Source: JAIESQ01 sp964495375 (GTDB lineage: Bacteria > Planctomycetota > Planctomycetia > Pirellulales > JAEUIK01). From it: 64,000 nt of DNA. Of the stretch, positions 13,901 through 19,491 are shown in pieces. Position numbers and translations under genes: made by a program. Numbering within the stretch: position 1 is the first letter of the stretch; each line of letters starts with the position of its first letter. Location of the stretch: assembly GCA_964495375.1 (NCBI GenBank), contig CAZBWM010000029.1, positions 6,775 to 70,774 of the forward strand, read 5' to 3'. A model generated the notes under the pieces. It was not told the origin of the DNA. It searched no databases and saw only the letters and a list, made by a program, of their open reading frames with translations.

Positions 13901-14496
13901 TTGACAATCAAGTGGCGATGTCCAACCATCACACCGCGCGGTGTCGTCGTCGAGCCAGATGTATATTGCAAGTAGGCTAGTGCATCGCTCGCTGGCTCGA
14001 GCATTCGATAATTGGCGGCCGCGTCCAGCCCGATATCATCGGTCGCAAGTCGCTCGGCGAACCGCACCGCGCCGACAGCGTCGGCTAGTTCATCGAAAAT
14101 CGGCAGCGACGGCATCGTCGTCAGGATGAACCTGGCATCGGCATCATCGGCGATCGCTTGCAACCGCTCGAGCGTGCGTCGAATTCTCCCTCGATCCGGC
14201 AGCGGCGCTGGAATCGAAATCACACCGCAATAAAGGCAGCCAAAGAAGGCAACGACAAATTCCAATCCTTGGGGATACGTAAGCAACACACGGTCGCCGG
14301 GGCGAACCCGCTGCTGCAAAACCGACGCCACGGCACGCGCTCCCCGGTCGAGCTCGGCATAGGTCAGTTGACCACCAATCGCTTCGCCATCTTCCAAGAA
14401 GGTGTAGGCCAACTGATCCGGCTGGTGCTTGGCGCGGTAGCGCAGCACGTCGACGATCGTCGCAGTGGCGGCAGCATCGAATGCGGACGTGCTCAT
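1..14496 (-). CDS. FAAL-loaded trans-AT polyketide synthase, 3' end beyond window
   Basis: A single open frame of 4832 codons starts at ATG 14496 and leaves the window without a stop. Domain order by residue: FAAL 1-550, ACP1 582-656, KS1 714-1135, ACP2 1336-1414, KS2 1486-1908, ACP3 2196-2269, KS3 2333-2754, KR 3010-3470, ACP4 3569-3646, KS4 3694-4121, KR from about 4376 to the edge. All four KS domains carry the Cys of DTACS, the HGTGT His and a GH motif (SNIGH, SSLGH or ANIGH). The stretches after each KS contain only adapter sequence ending in motifs such as YPFERQRYWLD, so no acyltransferase is encoded and malonyl units must come from a trans-acting AT not seen here. Known biology: FAAL domains adenylate a fatty acid and load it on the adjacent ACP. 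I infer a fatty-acid-primed polyketide or lipopeptide. The product is not predictable because the end is missing. Confidence 0.93.
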   Translation of the reverse strand, partial: MSTSAFDAAATATIVDVLRYRAKHQPDQLAYTFLEDGEAIGGQLTYAELDRGARAVASVLQQRVRPGDRVLLTYPQGLEFVVAFFGCLYCGVISIPAPLPDRGRIRRTLERLQAIADDADARFILTTMPSLPIFDELADAVGAVRFAERLATDDIGLDAAANYRMLEPASDALAYLQYTSGSTTTPRGVMVGHRHLIVNSAAISRASPYGPDCRTVTWLPYFHDYGLVEGLLQPLFSGFPCWFFSPQAFVERPLRWLSAVSRFRATHSQAPNFAFAMATAKTSEADRASLDLSCWRAAGNGSEPIYPATARKFIETFAESGFRPEAFCPVYGLAEATLIVSYKRPGRPPTLPSADATITPVGCGEALDNLQVEIVNPTTKQLSASGEIGEVWVSGPSVAAGYWNRPEETASVFGARLQDSAAGPFLRTGDLGFVRDGELYVAGRLKDLIIVHGINHYPQDIEETVERSHPAIRAGGAAAFAIEIAGEERLVIVTESTATAEAAVIVEAKIREEVALRHDLAVHAVEFVAPGELSKTSSGKKQRSACRQRYLELLATRPLGAKAETTVLAPREMQSSKLVGKTSQVSAEEISGWLRKKVAEIVGLAPAAIDVRQAFARYGLVSLGAVELVAELQRWLGRKLSPTLVYTHPTPEALAAFLAGDQPKAFAGWHGVEQSGFHDASTGQPTIVASSGRSAIVEKPNLSAGLTGPIAVETIAIVGVACRLPGADSPTAFWDNLCRGVLSIEEVPAARWSIASHYDPRPRQPGKTISKWGGFLRQVDQFDARFFGISRFEAERMDPQQRLLLEVAWESLEHAGLAGDALAGSDAGVFIGVILNEYLQRVAADKSRLGGHSATGNFLSIVANRLSYFLNLKGPSLAIDTACSSSLTAVHLAVQSLRAGECSLALAGGAQVLLDPDVWIDYSEAGMLAPDGHCKPFDDRANGFVRGEGVGLFVLKRLSDALRDGHTIHAVIRSTAVNQDGHTNGLTAPSSSSQALLIQRAHEAAGVPPETIGYVEAHGTGTALGDPIEVEALSRAFSSVDHSQFCALGSVKSNIGHLESAAGAAGLLKAVLALEHGELPPTLHLNSPNRHLLLESSPFYVVDRWRAWSNTASPRRAGVSSFGFGGTNAHIVLEQAPPVAHPQTKGELPRAHVFVLSARSEAALRELVDKYLQLTIREDELADLCFTLQVGRAHFARRLAIVAPSSEALKRKLASVVDRAACIDPVAEGIFTNFENVAEFGSRANDLSKPGAEAATDDWQVLTRSISLRYIAGEDLDWSVLHVGRVRRRVPAPTYPFERQRYWLDRPQVAPAPIIASASTSETASHLGGPEFSARPDSACAIEKLLQESVARALGFAAAEIGLTTNIQELGMNSILAAKAAAEVSRQTRLELEAIDFFLQPTLGQLAAHLSTLPEWRSAISTLNKLPIAASLTGTSDATPELVTTTAAPSAMRDDAQVRTSPAKAATIARQPIAVPAREFETSKTVSRDIAVIGMACRFPGADSPDAFWQNLIAGVDGVGPLPVARRPDIGVASADVEHLPFAWRQGGFLDDVAGFDAQLFAISPHEARRMDPQQRLFLECCWQTLERAGYAPTRMGQRRVGVFAGVSASDYARLWDRQGGSDDAHFGSGTSLSMVANRASYLLNLVGPSVSIDTACSGSLVALALACQGLRTGACRMALAGGVNLVLVPELSDALARGGMLSPCGRCQTFDDRADGYVRGEGVGVVLLKPLADAMTDGDQVLAVIKGLAVNHDGHNKPGLTAPCLAAQIELLGTAYEDAGVDPRSVTYLEAHGTGTALGDPIELAALQAVCGRDRASGSCALGAAKSSLGHLEAAAGIAGFIKTVLAISHGIIPPSLHCQAPNHRFDWAGAPFYVADRARNWSDNRRRAGVSSFGFGGANVHVVLEAAPHAEPATAERTQLATSAAGQSPLARIVAASPVNLLVLSAETVTALHKVTDNYRNYLNLPGGAALEDLCFTANMGRGALRHRLAIVARYRDQLADRLQYLRDWEERERLQGSLVFSSDANSGVAVAGEAGQCFRRVTESWHARCVQLTSSVIEAVNSCVGGSLWHDYLRPIAEQCRDTVNIRTSSSTDSSGDEAAVALWSALGQLFVWGVDIDWTRVYAGATRRRVLLPTYPFERQRYWLDGLPVNRESQEMSSRASQTSGGQEGDFCDPLYMAQLRPTFDQPRETNVEADVVTCLVEMLAAALEADAGTIDPYRPVVELGVDSFLAVDMARRLSRELQLTISPTILYETRSLAALAARLIADDAEAATRLASAARKPAKSDLRGGSPTSAQLLQPAKRCGLDLAPLVSQPTTFGHTRIGPSAGAEPIAIIGVGVRVPGASTLAELWALVRNGHDLVAPVTADRWQLFAAREEEAREAVAAGNHSAALLPSLEWFDPQFFRLSPREAEEMDPQQRLLLETAWEALESAGYAGGALSGASTGVFVGGMGSEYLARLLAMPEQLGAYAVTGNTLSILANRLSYLLNLTGPCLALDTACSSSLVALHLAIESLRRGECESALVAGAQVGLAPSHFRLMRSFGGLSPRGRCRPFAQGADGYVLGEGTGVVLLKPLARALADGDHVLAVIRGAAVNHGGQAAGLTVPNPAAQAKVVRAALSEAQLSAKDITLVESHGTGTALGDPLEFQGLLEAYRVDTSRSQFCALGSIKANIGHLEPAAGILGLIKLIAALRARELPPTLHVDEPNRSISFADSPFYVSDRARPWNSPAGVPRRAGVSSFGYGGTNAHVIVEESATSSAVPSARGALDAKPQVLVLSARSLAALKNLAARFAAQLVSSTQPWVDICWTAATGRSHWLQRLAVVAPNTESAARQLAAFAEQDATIANELPAPANHFHFYDYASAASAIEQETRRQRLHVSRAELPADARAVFDRFCSYPGQTKLEELPLHDAATSRALSAVAQDVNVWRALCEALAVAYALGAEIDWHGLLIGQSPRRVPLPTYPFERQRLWRDFPGASTSAAKVAEVVPPALTAQADEPRLALAPWLHVIEWRQTPHGELQELSRGIWIVFDDETTLGNDLIARLKGAGAQVVRVVPREDSRQCEIDWQTPREGRMEIAPDVRESYVRLFDAIARADAGQLAGVVHLWSQHRSIAEVSPANAPDPAKLCSSAAWRLSVTSSLRLLQALSTARARPSLATWFATRGAHEIGPHEMADPVATAVWGVVRAAERERSDLVLRLRDLPVERSAHDVQLLIDDLHDMASPSQCGWRDGKRYTPGLVPWCAPSASDFESGWPVAADGVYLISGGLGAIGLAVSESLVAQGARRLVLLSRRGMPSEPANNDASLVVTRLHELGARVWTPRVDVCERAEIERLVDKVSDELGRVRGVVHAAGVLADRLLPNVEPVDFEQVLAPKLHGVANLLAATAGRPLDFFVVLSSLAAHVGNAGQIAYAAASSCLDSWVLAARRHYASANLSLVDLGPWGEAGMAMQAVARGRGRNNTAIDSIRPRREDGELLDVMRQFWQERGMELIPPWIGCQSIALAARQGLRQLVVAKETVPAVPTVSRVSSADLRPLGEIARGTIGVQRAPQVVVAADNTIGSCDISWMRQRLRSLVAEVAAATLHLPADQIDHEMEFREHGLDSLMADEVVRQLRQTLQLPDLRVGDLFARPTVVSLSDWLCGRFADHLENILGVAERDPKSPTVEASPIVANPSSSSNTRGASLHRNGRDVAVIGFACRFPGAADASAFGQLLREQRSAIGPMPRDRWLAACQFDPHYAETFGHVPPSGAFLTNIDRFDPEFFRIAPTEAAQIDPRQRGFLEVAYHAAEHAGYGGSALRGAKCGVFVGTGCEDYYAGVAGRLFSEHAAPGGTAAALPGRLAYFLDLHGPALAIDTACSSSLVALHHAVGSVRRGECDYAFVGGVHLHVRLYAYLSLRQMGALSTHGVCRPFDRRADGFVPGEGIAALLVRPLADALEAGDTVYGVIRGSAVNNDGRSNGLLAPNPLAQSQLLQSAWADAEIDPASISYLEAHGTGTLLGDPVEWGAIDEALRTATHRRQFVSIGGVKSNIGHADAAAGLAGVIKVLLNFEQRELLPTRGFVEPNPRFDVETSPLVLADRVRQWQPKAPDGSPLPRRAGVSSFGFAGTNAHVVLEEPPGEGKLTIEPAVHVLTLSAFDEPSLQRLAAEYAEHLRKHPHLRWIDVCRTANTGRAHLRKRLAVVASNCCDGIEALQTFGDTSDYAPIFMRAGDRDRPRLLYHCSGNEAALAGLRQTLRSQVAELSATDQQQLRAASVGHLAAELLEHPCVEQGTMSSVVSRDAARSEVPAGNAAAALLHAAAQLYVLGATIDWSRIEEYGAARRVALPLYPYRDERYWLALPRIEALTTSLNPVLVRSASESGNQNIDNLLAVPAWKPCNFSSETRQAVEGRWLVVGERSALAMNLAQLLRAAGCAVEVVTPEQEPMNSALGSQRTGDTSTVERLRRGVAKKLNETDCWTDIVYCAVPAQVLPVEHLVSTERDVELPSQDLAGLLELIHAFQGSTTPAVTNLWLLTAGAQAVTDGRDCVQPEHAALWGLARVIPRECPQLRVRSIDVEAPKGPRQAAEVGQLLVGEFARRTTAVEVAYRNRNRFVLTRQSVSGSPSTATASIRPRGVYLITGGLGGIGLVLARWLAEHYQARLVLLSRTALPQRESWAAKIAEGDIDDQLRTKLAELVAIEAAGGKVVVVTGDIADPATLQHAEQTAQKRFGHINGVFHAAGTVRKCLLRDTTAAGFADVLRPKVLGAKGLIEWARREKFEFVLFFSSIAGLDGNVFQAEYSAANRTLDALAAAARAEGLPIQSVAWDLWQGIGMAHGMAELVDARGR
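8775..12356 (-). other. PKS modules 1 and 2: KS1-ACP2 and KS2
   Basis: KS1 spans about 12356-11093, with the active-site Cys codon at 11848-11850 in DTACSSSLTAVHL. KS2 spans about 10040-8775, with Cys at 9526-9528 in DTACSGSLVALAL. Both have HGTGTALGDP and a GHLE motif, so both look able to condense. Between them lie roughly 200 residues of post-KS adapter and then ACP2, whose attachment site reads LGMNSI. No AT, KR, DH or methyltransferase is visible here, so these modules should leave a beta-keto group unless trans-acting enzymes intervene. Confidence 0.85.
12520..14496 (-). other. PKS loading region: fatty acyl-AMP ligase plus ACP1
   Basis: The N-terminal domain has FAAL hallmarks: the adenylate loop YTSGSTTTPRGV, then WLPYFHDYGLVEG, the substrate-pocket APNFAF, NGSEPI, YGLAEATL, and a C-terminal TSSGKKQR motif. 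The stretch WLPYFHDYGLVEG is characteristic of FAALs rather than acyl-CoA ligases or NRPS adenylation domains. ACP1 follows directly. Its phosphopantetheine site reads YGLVSLGAVEL, with the serine codon at 12631-12633, so the Asp of the usual DSL is replaced by Val. Known role: activation of a free fatty acid as acyl-AMP and transfer to the ACP as starter unit. Confidence 0.9.
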
Positions 14497-14900
14497 GCCA
14501 TGGGCGGAGTTCTACCGCCCCCTCGAGAAACAGCGAGTTTGAGAGTCAGTTGACCCCCGGGAAGGTGGTGGCCTGGACGCGGCGACTCCACCCCGAATTT
14601 GACGAGAAATCTTGCGAGAATTGCCTACTCTTTGATGGTACGTGAGCCAAACCAGGCTTGCAATTGACGGGCCGCCCCAGGCCCTGGAATCCTGCGACCC
14701 AGGGGCGTCGTGAGCGCCCTTTGGGAATTGCACGGGTTGTGAGGCCGCCGAAAAGCCGCGGTGGAACCCAACTTGCCTAGCTCGCGGCTCCCTTTTTTCT
14801 TGGATTTCCCCGACTCGCCGACTACGCTAAGGCAATGGCGGTCGGTGCTTCGGTCGAAGCCAGGGCCGCAAATCGGAACAGAATTAGGGAAGGCCTCACT
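14497..14900. other. Divergent intergenic region between the PKS and an exported protein gene
   Basis: About 400 bases separate the PKS start on the minus strand from the plus-strand gene at 14901. Both promoters must lie here, but I could not assign confident -35/-10 pairs. An in-frame stop for the PKS frame at 14512-14514 excludes a longer PKS N-terminus. Short ORFs in this stretch look non-coding. Confidence 0.6.
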
Positions 14901-15746
14901 ATGCTCCGCACTGGTCGATTTGTCGCCAAGTGGCTCGCCGTCACGAGCCTGGCCATGATGCTGTTGCCGGAGGTCGGCGCTGCCGAGCGACGCGCCAAAT
15001 CGCGCCGGCCGGACACCCCGCAAGCAGAAGCCGTTGAGCTCTTCGCCGCCATGGAAGGGGGGCAAATCGACGTCCAGTTCATCCCGCGTGATTCACGCGA
15101 GGCGCGCGTCATTATCAAGAACAACACCAAGAAGCCACTCAACGTTCGGCTGCCCGATGCCTTTGCTGCTGCGCCGGTTCTCGCTCAAGCGCCTCCGGGT
15201 CTCGGCGGCGGTCAACGCGGTGGCGCCGGTGTGGCCGGCGGCGCGCAGCCCATGGGCGGTGGGATGGGTGGCATGGGGATGGGCGGCATGGGCGGCGGCA
15301 TGGGCATGGGCATGATGAATGTCCCGCCCGAAAAGATCGCCAAGTTCAAGGTACCCTGCGTGTGCCTTGTGCACGGCAAGCCGGAGCCGCGCCCTGCGAT
15401 TCCGTACGAGATCAAGCGCTTTGAATCTTATAGCGATGATGCCAGGCTCGCCGCCTTAATGGAACTGTTCGGTAAGGGTGGCATCTCGCAGCGTGCGGCG
15501 CAAGCCGCCACCTGGCACGTGGCGAACGGCATGAGCTGGGACGAATTGGCCAATAAAGCCATTGAGCACATCGGCGCCCCGAGCGAGCCCTATTTCTCAC
15601 AAGTGGAATTAGCCGCGGCGATGAAATTGGTGAGTGCCGCCAGTCGTGCGGCACTCGAGCACGAGAAGCCGGCGTCGACCGACTCGGCTCCCGCTGAATC
15701 GGATGCGCCTCCGTCCGCCGAATCGGCTTCCGCCGCAAAGCCCTAA
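14901..15746 (+). CDS. Exported Met/Gly-rich hypothetical protein
   Basis: 281 residues from ATG 14901. An N-terminal hydrophobic segment (AVTSLAMMLLPEVGAA) looks like a signal peptide, so the product is probably exported. The middle has a striking low-complexity stretch of only Gly and Met (about residues 118-137), preceded by Gly/Ala and followed by a conserved-looking block with VPCVCLVHGKPEPRP and a helical region. The C-terminus is a Ser/Ala/Pro-rich tail. A start at 14835 would place charged residues before the signal peptide and is less likely. I do not recognise a characterised family. The motif spacing suggests a planctomycete-restricted protein. The Met-rich loop could bind soft metals, but that is inference only. 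Confidence 0.75.
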   Translation: MLRTGRFVAKWLAVTSLAMMLLPEVGAAERRAKSRRPDTPQAEAVELFAAMEGGQIDVQFIPRDSREARVIIKNNTKKPLNVRLPDAFAAAPVLAQAPPGLGGGQRGGAGVAGGAQPMGGGMGGMGMGGMGGGMGMGMMNVPPEKIAKFKVPCVCLVHGKPEPRPAIPYEIKRFESYSDDARLAALMELFGKGGISQRAAQAATWHVANGMSWDELANKAIEHIGAPSEPYFSQVELAAAMKLVSAASRAALEHEKPASTDSAPAESDAPPSAESASAAKP

Positions 15747-15869
15747 TTCGTGGCTAGCTGCCGCCAAGCCGCACGCCCGGCGATTTACGCGCGATAAAAC
15801 GCAGGAAGTGAACTCCGTCCGTAGTTTGAGTCGTCGCCGCGCCGGTGCCCTTTGCAGTGCCAGCCACCT

Positions 15870-17300
15870 TCAGGCGGCGTCAAATGTGCTCCACGAAGTT
15901 GCCTGCCCATCGACTTCGCGCGAGAGCTGTTGACGTTGCAGGGCCAACTGACGATGCGCGAGCGTCACTTGTTCTTGTAGTTGCGCCAGTGCTGCCTGGC
16001 GATCACTCAGTCGGGCCTCGCAGTGGCGATAATGATGAGTGATTCTCGCGCGCGTCTCGGCGAGTGCCTGTTGCCAGGCGTCGCCAGGTAGGCTTCGCGC
16101 TAGGTCGGCGAGCAGTTGCTCGGCGGCCAACCGCAACTTGAGCAATTCGCCATGCTCTGCGGCAATCGTGGAGCGAAGTTCTTCAAGCTCGGCGCCTCGT
16201 CGCCGGATCAGTTTTCGTTCTTGTTCGCAGCGCTGCCACTGCCGTTGGAGTTGCCGCCCGGCGCGCTGATCGCGGTCTCGCAGGCGGCGCCGGGCAGCTC
16301 GTAACCGAGCAGCCAGCCTGAGCCGCCGCGGTTCGAGGGCTCGCTCGCGTGCCGCCAGGCGCGCCTCCGCTTCGACCAGATTGACTTCCCAGGCCGCGAG
16401 CTGCTCTGCAGCCAGTCGGCTCCCCCGATCGGTCGCGTCGAGGGCTTGCGGAGAATTCGTCGACCACCTTGCGTGCGCTCGTGCGGAGTCGATCTCCAGC
16501 CTGGCACGACGACGTTCTAACCCGGCGAGCACGCGCTCTGCTTGCTCCGCCGCGGCTTGTCGCTGGACAAAGATCGATTGCCGATCAACCTCGAATTGCC
16601 GCGCGATTTCCGCACGTCGCTCTTCGAGCCGCGCACCGGCCGCCGCCAGAGCTTCGTTTTGTACTTCAAGAGATTGCTGTTGCTCGTCGAGCCGTTGCTC
16701 CCGATCGGCCACGAACTCTTCTCGATGACAAACGTCGCGTCGCGCCGCTTCGAGATGCGCCTCGGCAGCAGCCATGCTGGACGATCGATCCGCCAGTTCG
16801 CGCTGGCGGTTCAACAGTTGTGCTTCGCGGAATTCGAGTTCGGCCAGTCGCTCGTTGGCTGCCAACCGCGCCTGGCGCTCCTCGGTTTCCAGTTCCGCAA
16901 GACGAACGTGCAGCTCGGCTTCGCGCTGATCGAGTCGCTGTTGGCGTGCCGCGAAGTGGCTCGCTAACTGCCGTGACTGACAACGCAACTGTTGGCGGAG
17001 TGCTTGCGGATGGTCGAGATCCGTCGTGTCTGCTGGCGATGTCGCGCCGGCCGGAAATGTTGGCGGCAGTCCGGCCGACGACGTCGACTCCGACGGCAAC
17101 GGGGAAGACGCCGTCCGCAACTCGTGGGGCGGATCGACCCGCGTCTCGAGCGAACGCAATCGTCCCGGCGTCGCACTGCCGCGCGCTTCCAAGTGAGCTG
17201 GCGGCTGTGCCAGCTCGCGCTGCGCTTCGCTCGGCGGTATGCTTCGACCTGGACTCACTACGCTTTTCCCAACCGGCAAGGATTCACCAGTGGGAATCAT
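15870..17300 (-). CDS. Long coiled-coil protein, function unknown
   Basis: 476 residues. After a Pro/Ser-rich N-terminal 120 residues, the protein is almost entirely Ala/Arg/Glu/Gln/Leu in heptad-like pattern (for example LAANERLAELEFREAQLLNR), predicting an extended coiled coil to near the C-terminus. No signal peptide or catalytic motif is visible. It lies 76 bases downstream of trxA on the same strand and could be co-transcribed with it. Structural or scaffold roles are possible but nothing in the sequence specifies one. The very high Gln and Arg content is a notable compositional bias. Confidence 0.75.
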   Translation of the reverse strand: MIPTGESLPVGKSVVSPGRSIPPSEAQRELAQPPAHLEARGSATPGRLRSLETRVDPPHELRTASSPLPSESTSSAGLPPTFPAGATSPADTTDLDHPQALRQQLRCQSRQLASHFAARQQRLDQREAELHVRLAELETEERQARLAANERLAELEFREAQLLNRQRELADRSSSMAAAEAHLEAARRDVCHREEFVADREQRLDEQQQSLEVQNEALAAAGARLEERRAEIARQFEVDRQSIFVQRQAAAEQAERVLAGLERRRARLEIDSARAHARWSTNSPQALDATDRGSRLAAEQLAAWEVNLVEAEARLAARERALEPRRLRLAARLRAARRRLRDRDQRAGRQLQRQWQRCEQERKLIRRRGAELEELRSTIAAEHGELLKLRLAAEQLLADLARSLPGDAWQQALAETRARITHHYRHCEARLSDRQAALAQLQEQVTLAHRQLALQRQQLSREVDGQATSWSTFDAA

Positions 17301-17376
17301 CGGCTGCCGGCCGACGGAAAGTTGACCGGCACTCGCGGCGCGCTAGCCCGCGCTGCTAGCAAGCCAGCAGGGGAGC

Positions 17377-17706
17377 CTACGCCTTGGCGGCGTCGAGCGC
17401 CTCTTGCAGTTGCGACTTGGGCCGCACCCCGACGAACTGATTGACCGGCTTACCCCCCTTGAAAACGATCAAGGTCGGAATGCTGCCCACGTTGTAGTTC
17501 ATCGCGGTCCGCTGATTGTCGTCGACGTTCACCTTGCCCACCTTGACCGAACCGGCGTACTCGGTCGCCAGTTCTTCCACTAAGGGGGCGATCATGCGGC
17601 AAGGCCCGCACCAGGGAGCCCAAAAATCGACAAGCACCGGCTGAGTCGACTTGAGAACTTCGCTCTCGAAATTGCTATCGGTCAATTCGACGACGTTAGC
17701 GGCCAT
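17377..17706 (-). CDS. trxA: Thioredoxin
   Basis: 109 residues, the normal thioredoxin length. It has the redox-active site WAPWCGPCRM, the cis-Pro motif IPTLIVFKGG and the standard alpha/beta pattern. The start at ATG 17706 is chosen because AGGAG lies just upstream and the protein then starts MAANVVELTDSNF. An extension to 17802 adds an Arg-rich segment with no support. Cytoplasmic disulfide reductase working with thioredoxin reductase, which is not in the window. No terminator was identified before the downstream coiled-coil gene. Confidence 0.97.
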   Translation of the reverse strand: MAANVVELTDSNFESEVLKSTQPVLVDFWAPWCGPCRMIAPLVEELATEYAGSVKVGKVNVDDNQRTAMNYNVGSIPTLIVFKGGKPVNQFVGVRPKSQLQEALDAAKA

Positions 17707-18059
17707 CGTAGTTGTCTCCTGGCAAAGGCCTCGCGGTGATGTCCCGCGTCGCGGATTTCGTGACCGGCTGGCGAGCCGACGGCAATGGTAGGCCGAGCAC
17801 ACGCCCCCGAGTCAACTCGGGTAACTCCGGCCGATTAGGTTGGCGAAATTATAGGTAAGCACTAGGGGCAGTCAACCAATGCGGCGGCGGCTTCGCGCGC
17901 CGTCGCTGGTTGTAAGTCACGACGCCCACTCGCAATCGGTCGAGAGCAGTGGCGAACGAGTCACGAGCCCGACACGTTCGGCACTCGCCGGGCCACGCTC
18001 GCCGGGTGCGCGACGCGGATTGCCCTCGGGCAGCGCGCGTTGGCGCGAGTCGGTAGGAG
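17707..18059. other. Intergenic stretch without a recognised gene
   Basis: About 350 bases between trxA and the small protein gene at 18060-18347, both on the minus strand. It should carry the trxA promoter. Two short overlapping ORFs here have Arg/Ser-rich shadow composition. I see no RNA gene or strong hairpin. Confidence 0.5.
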
Positions 18060-18347
18060 CTACGGATTGTCTCGCGAAAGCGTCGTGAATTCGTCAAGCG
18101 TTACGGTGGTTAGTTCACCACCTGGGCGCTCAAGCACAATGATGTCGCTGAATACCTTATCGTCGCCGTGGCGGCGAAAATGCAATCCGTGCCGGCGCCG
18201 ATCGGTGCGAACCACGCGACCAGTGGTCGTCGTGGTCCAATGCTGCTGACCGACTTTGACACGATGCTCGATACGCACGGCATCGCCCGGTTGCAGTGCG
18301 CCGAATAAATTACGACTCGAAACGTCTGCGGCCGATACCAGCGACAT
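18060..18347 (-). CDS. Small conserved protein downstream of ilvC
   Basis: 95 residues starting MSLVSAADVSSRNLFGALQP at ATG 18347, preceded by AAGGAT. The composition is that of a real soluble protein: GDAVRIEHRVKVGQ, then GRVVRTDRRRHGLHFRRH and DDKVFSDIIVLERPGGELTTV. The pattern of short beta strands and basic residues resembles a small barrel that could bind nucleic acid, but I cannot name a family. It lies 50 bases downstream of ilvC in the same direction, so it may be the last gene of that operon. Confidence 0.7.
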   Translation of the reverse strand: MSLVSAADVSSRNLFGALQPGDAVRIEHRVKVGQQHWTTTTTGRVVRTDRRRHGLHFRRHGDDKVFSDIIVLERPGGELTTVTLDEFTTLSRDNP

Positions 18348-18397
18348 CGACAGATCCTTTCCTGTTCGCGACGAATCTTCCCGCGCTTCGCGGCGAA

Positions 18398-19402
18398 CTA
18401 CACTTCCTTGGCGTCGATCCAGCTCATCAGGCTACGCAGGCGGCGCCCCACGTCTTCAATGCCATGTTCGCGCTCGCGGCGCCGCGTGGCTTTGAACGCC
18501 GGTGCGCTGACTTTGTTCTCGAGCAGCCATTCCCGCGCGAACTTGCCGGTCTGGATCTCCGCCAGAATCCGCTTCATCTCGGCCTTGGTTTCCTCGGTCA
18601 CAATCCGTGGGCCGCGCGTGTAGTCACCGTATTCGGCAGTGTTCGAGATGCTGTACCGCATGAAGTTCAGGCCACCGCGATACATCAGGTCCACGATCAG
18701 CTTGAGCTCGTGCATGCACTCGAAGTAGGCCATCTCGGGCTGATAGCCGGCTTCAACCAACGTTTCGTAGCCCGCTTTGACCAGGGCGCTGACGCCGCCG
18801 CAAAGCACGGTTTGCTCGCCAAACAGATCGGTTTCAGTCTCTTCGGCAAACGTGGTTTGAATGACGCCTGCGCGGGTACCGCCGATCCCCTTGGCATAAG
18901 CCAGGCCGAGCGCGAACGATTCGGGACGCGCTCCTTCATTCACCGCAATCAAGCAGGGCACACCGCCGCCACGCTCGAACTCGGTTCGCACCAGGTGCCC
19001 AGGGCCCTTGGGCGCCACCAGCACCAGATCGACATCCTTCGGCGGCTCGACCTGCCCGAAATGCACATTGAAGCCGTGCGAACACATCAGCAAGTTGCCG
19101 GGCTTCAGGTGTGGGCGAATGTGTTCGCGATAGATGTCTCCCTGCACTTCGTCGGGGAGCAAAACGTTAATCAGATCCCCTTGCTTGGCGGCATCGGCCG
19201 CCGAGACCGGCTTGAAGCCGTCCTTCACCGCCGCGTCGTAGTTGGCACTACCAGGGCGCTGACCGACGATCACGTTGCAGCCGCTGTCACGCAAATTCTG
19301 GGCATGAGCGTGCCCCTGCGAGCCATAGCCGATGATGGCAATCGTCTTGTTCTTCAGCAGCGCGAGATCGGCGTCGTTGTCGTAGTAGATTTTGGCGGGC
19401 AT
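18398..19402 (-). CDS. ilvC: Ketol-acid reductoisomerase (NADP+), class I
   Basis: 334 residues, matching short-form class I enzymes of about 330-340. It shows the dinucleotide-binding motif IIGYGSQGHAHAQNLRDSG and then VGQRPGSANY. A conserved DEVQGDIY segment, the acidic magnesium site around GGTRAGVIQTTFAEETETDLFGEQ, and CGGVSALVKAGYETLVEAGY follow. It catalyses the second common step of valine, leucine and isoleucine synthesis: isomerisation and reduction of acetolactate or acetohydroxybutyrate. It sits 89 bases downstream of ilvN, so the two probably form one operon. The large acetolactate synthase subunit gene is not adjacent. Confidence 0.97.
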   Translation of the reverse strand: MPAKIYYDNDADLALLKNKTIAIIGYGSQGHAHAQNLRDSGCNVIVGQRPGSANYDAAVKDGFKPVSAADAAKQGDLINVLLPDEVQGDIYREHIRPHLKPGNLLMCSHGFNVHFGQVEPPKDVDLVLVAPKGPGHLVRTEFERGGGVPCLIAVNEGARPESFALGLAYAKGIGGTRAGVIQTTFAEETETDLFGEQTVLCGGVSALVKAGYETLVEAGYQPEMAYFECMHELKLIVDLMYRGGLNFMRYSISNTAEYGDYTRGPRIVTEETKAEMKRILAEIQTGKFAREWLLENKVSAPAFKATRRREREHGIEDVGRRLRSLMSWIDAKEV

Positions 19403-19491
19403 GGAAGGATCGGTCCTGCGGAAAAGAATGGCGGGGCAAATGTTTTACTAGTTGGACTTTGGAATTAAATCGGAGACCGGCGAGCCAGACG

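Noticed and set aside
18296..19468. 390-residue plus-strand ORF opposite ilvC
   Set aside because: It is the antisense shadow of ilvC, which has complete family motifs. The ORF has His/Gln/Leu-rich shadow composition and no domain.
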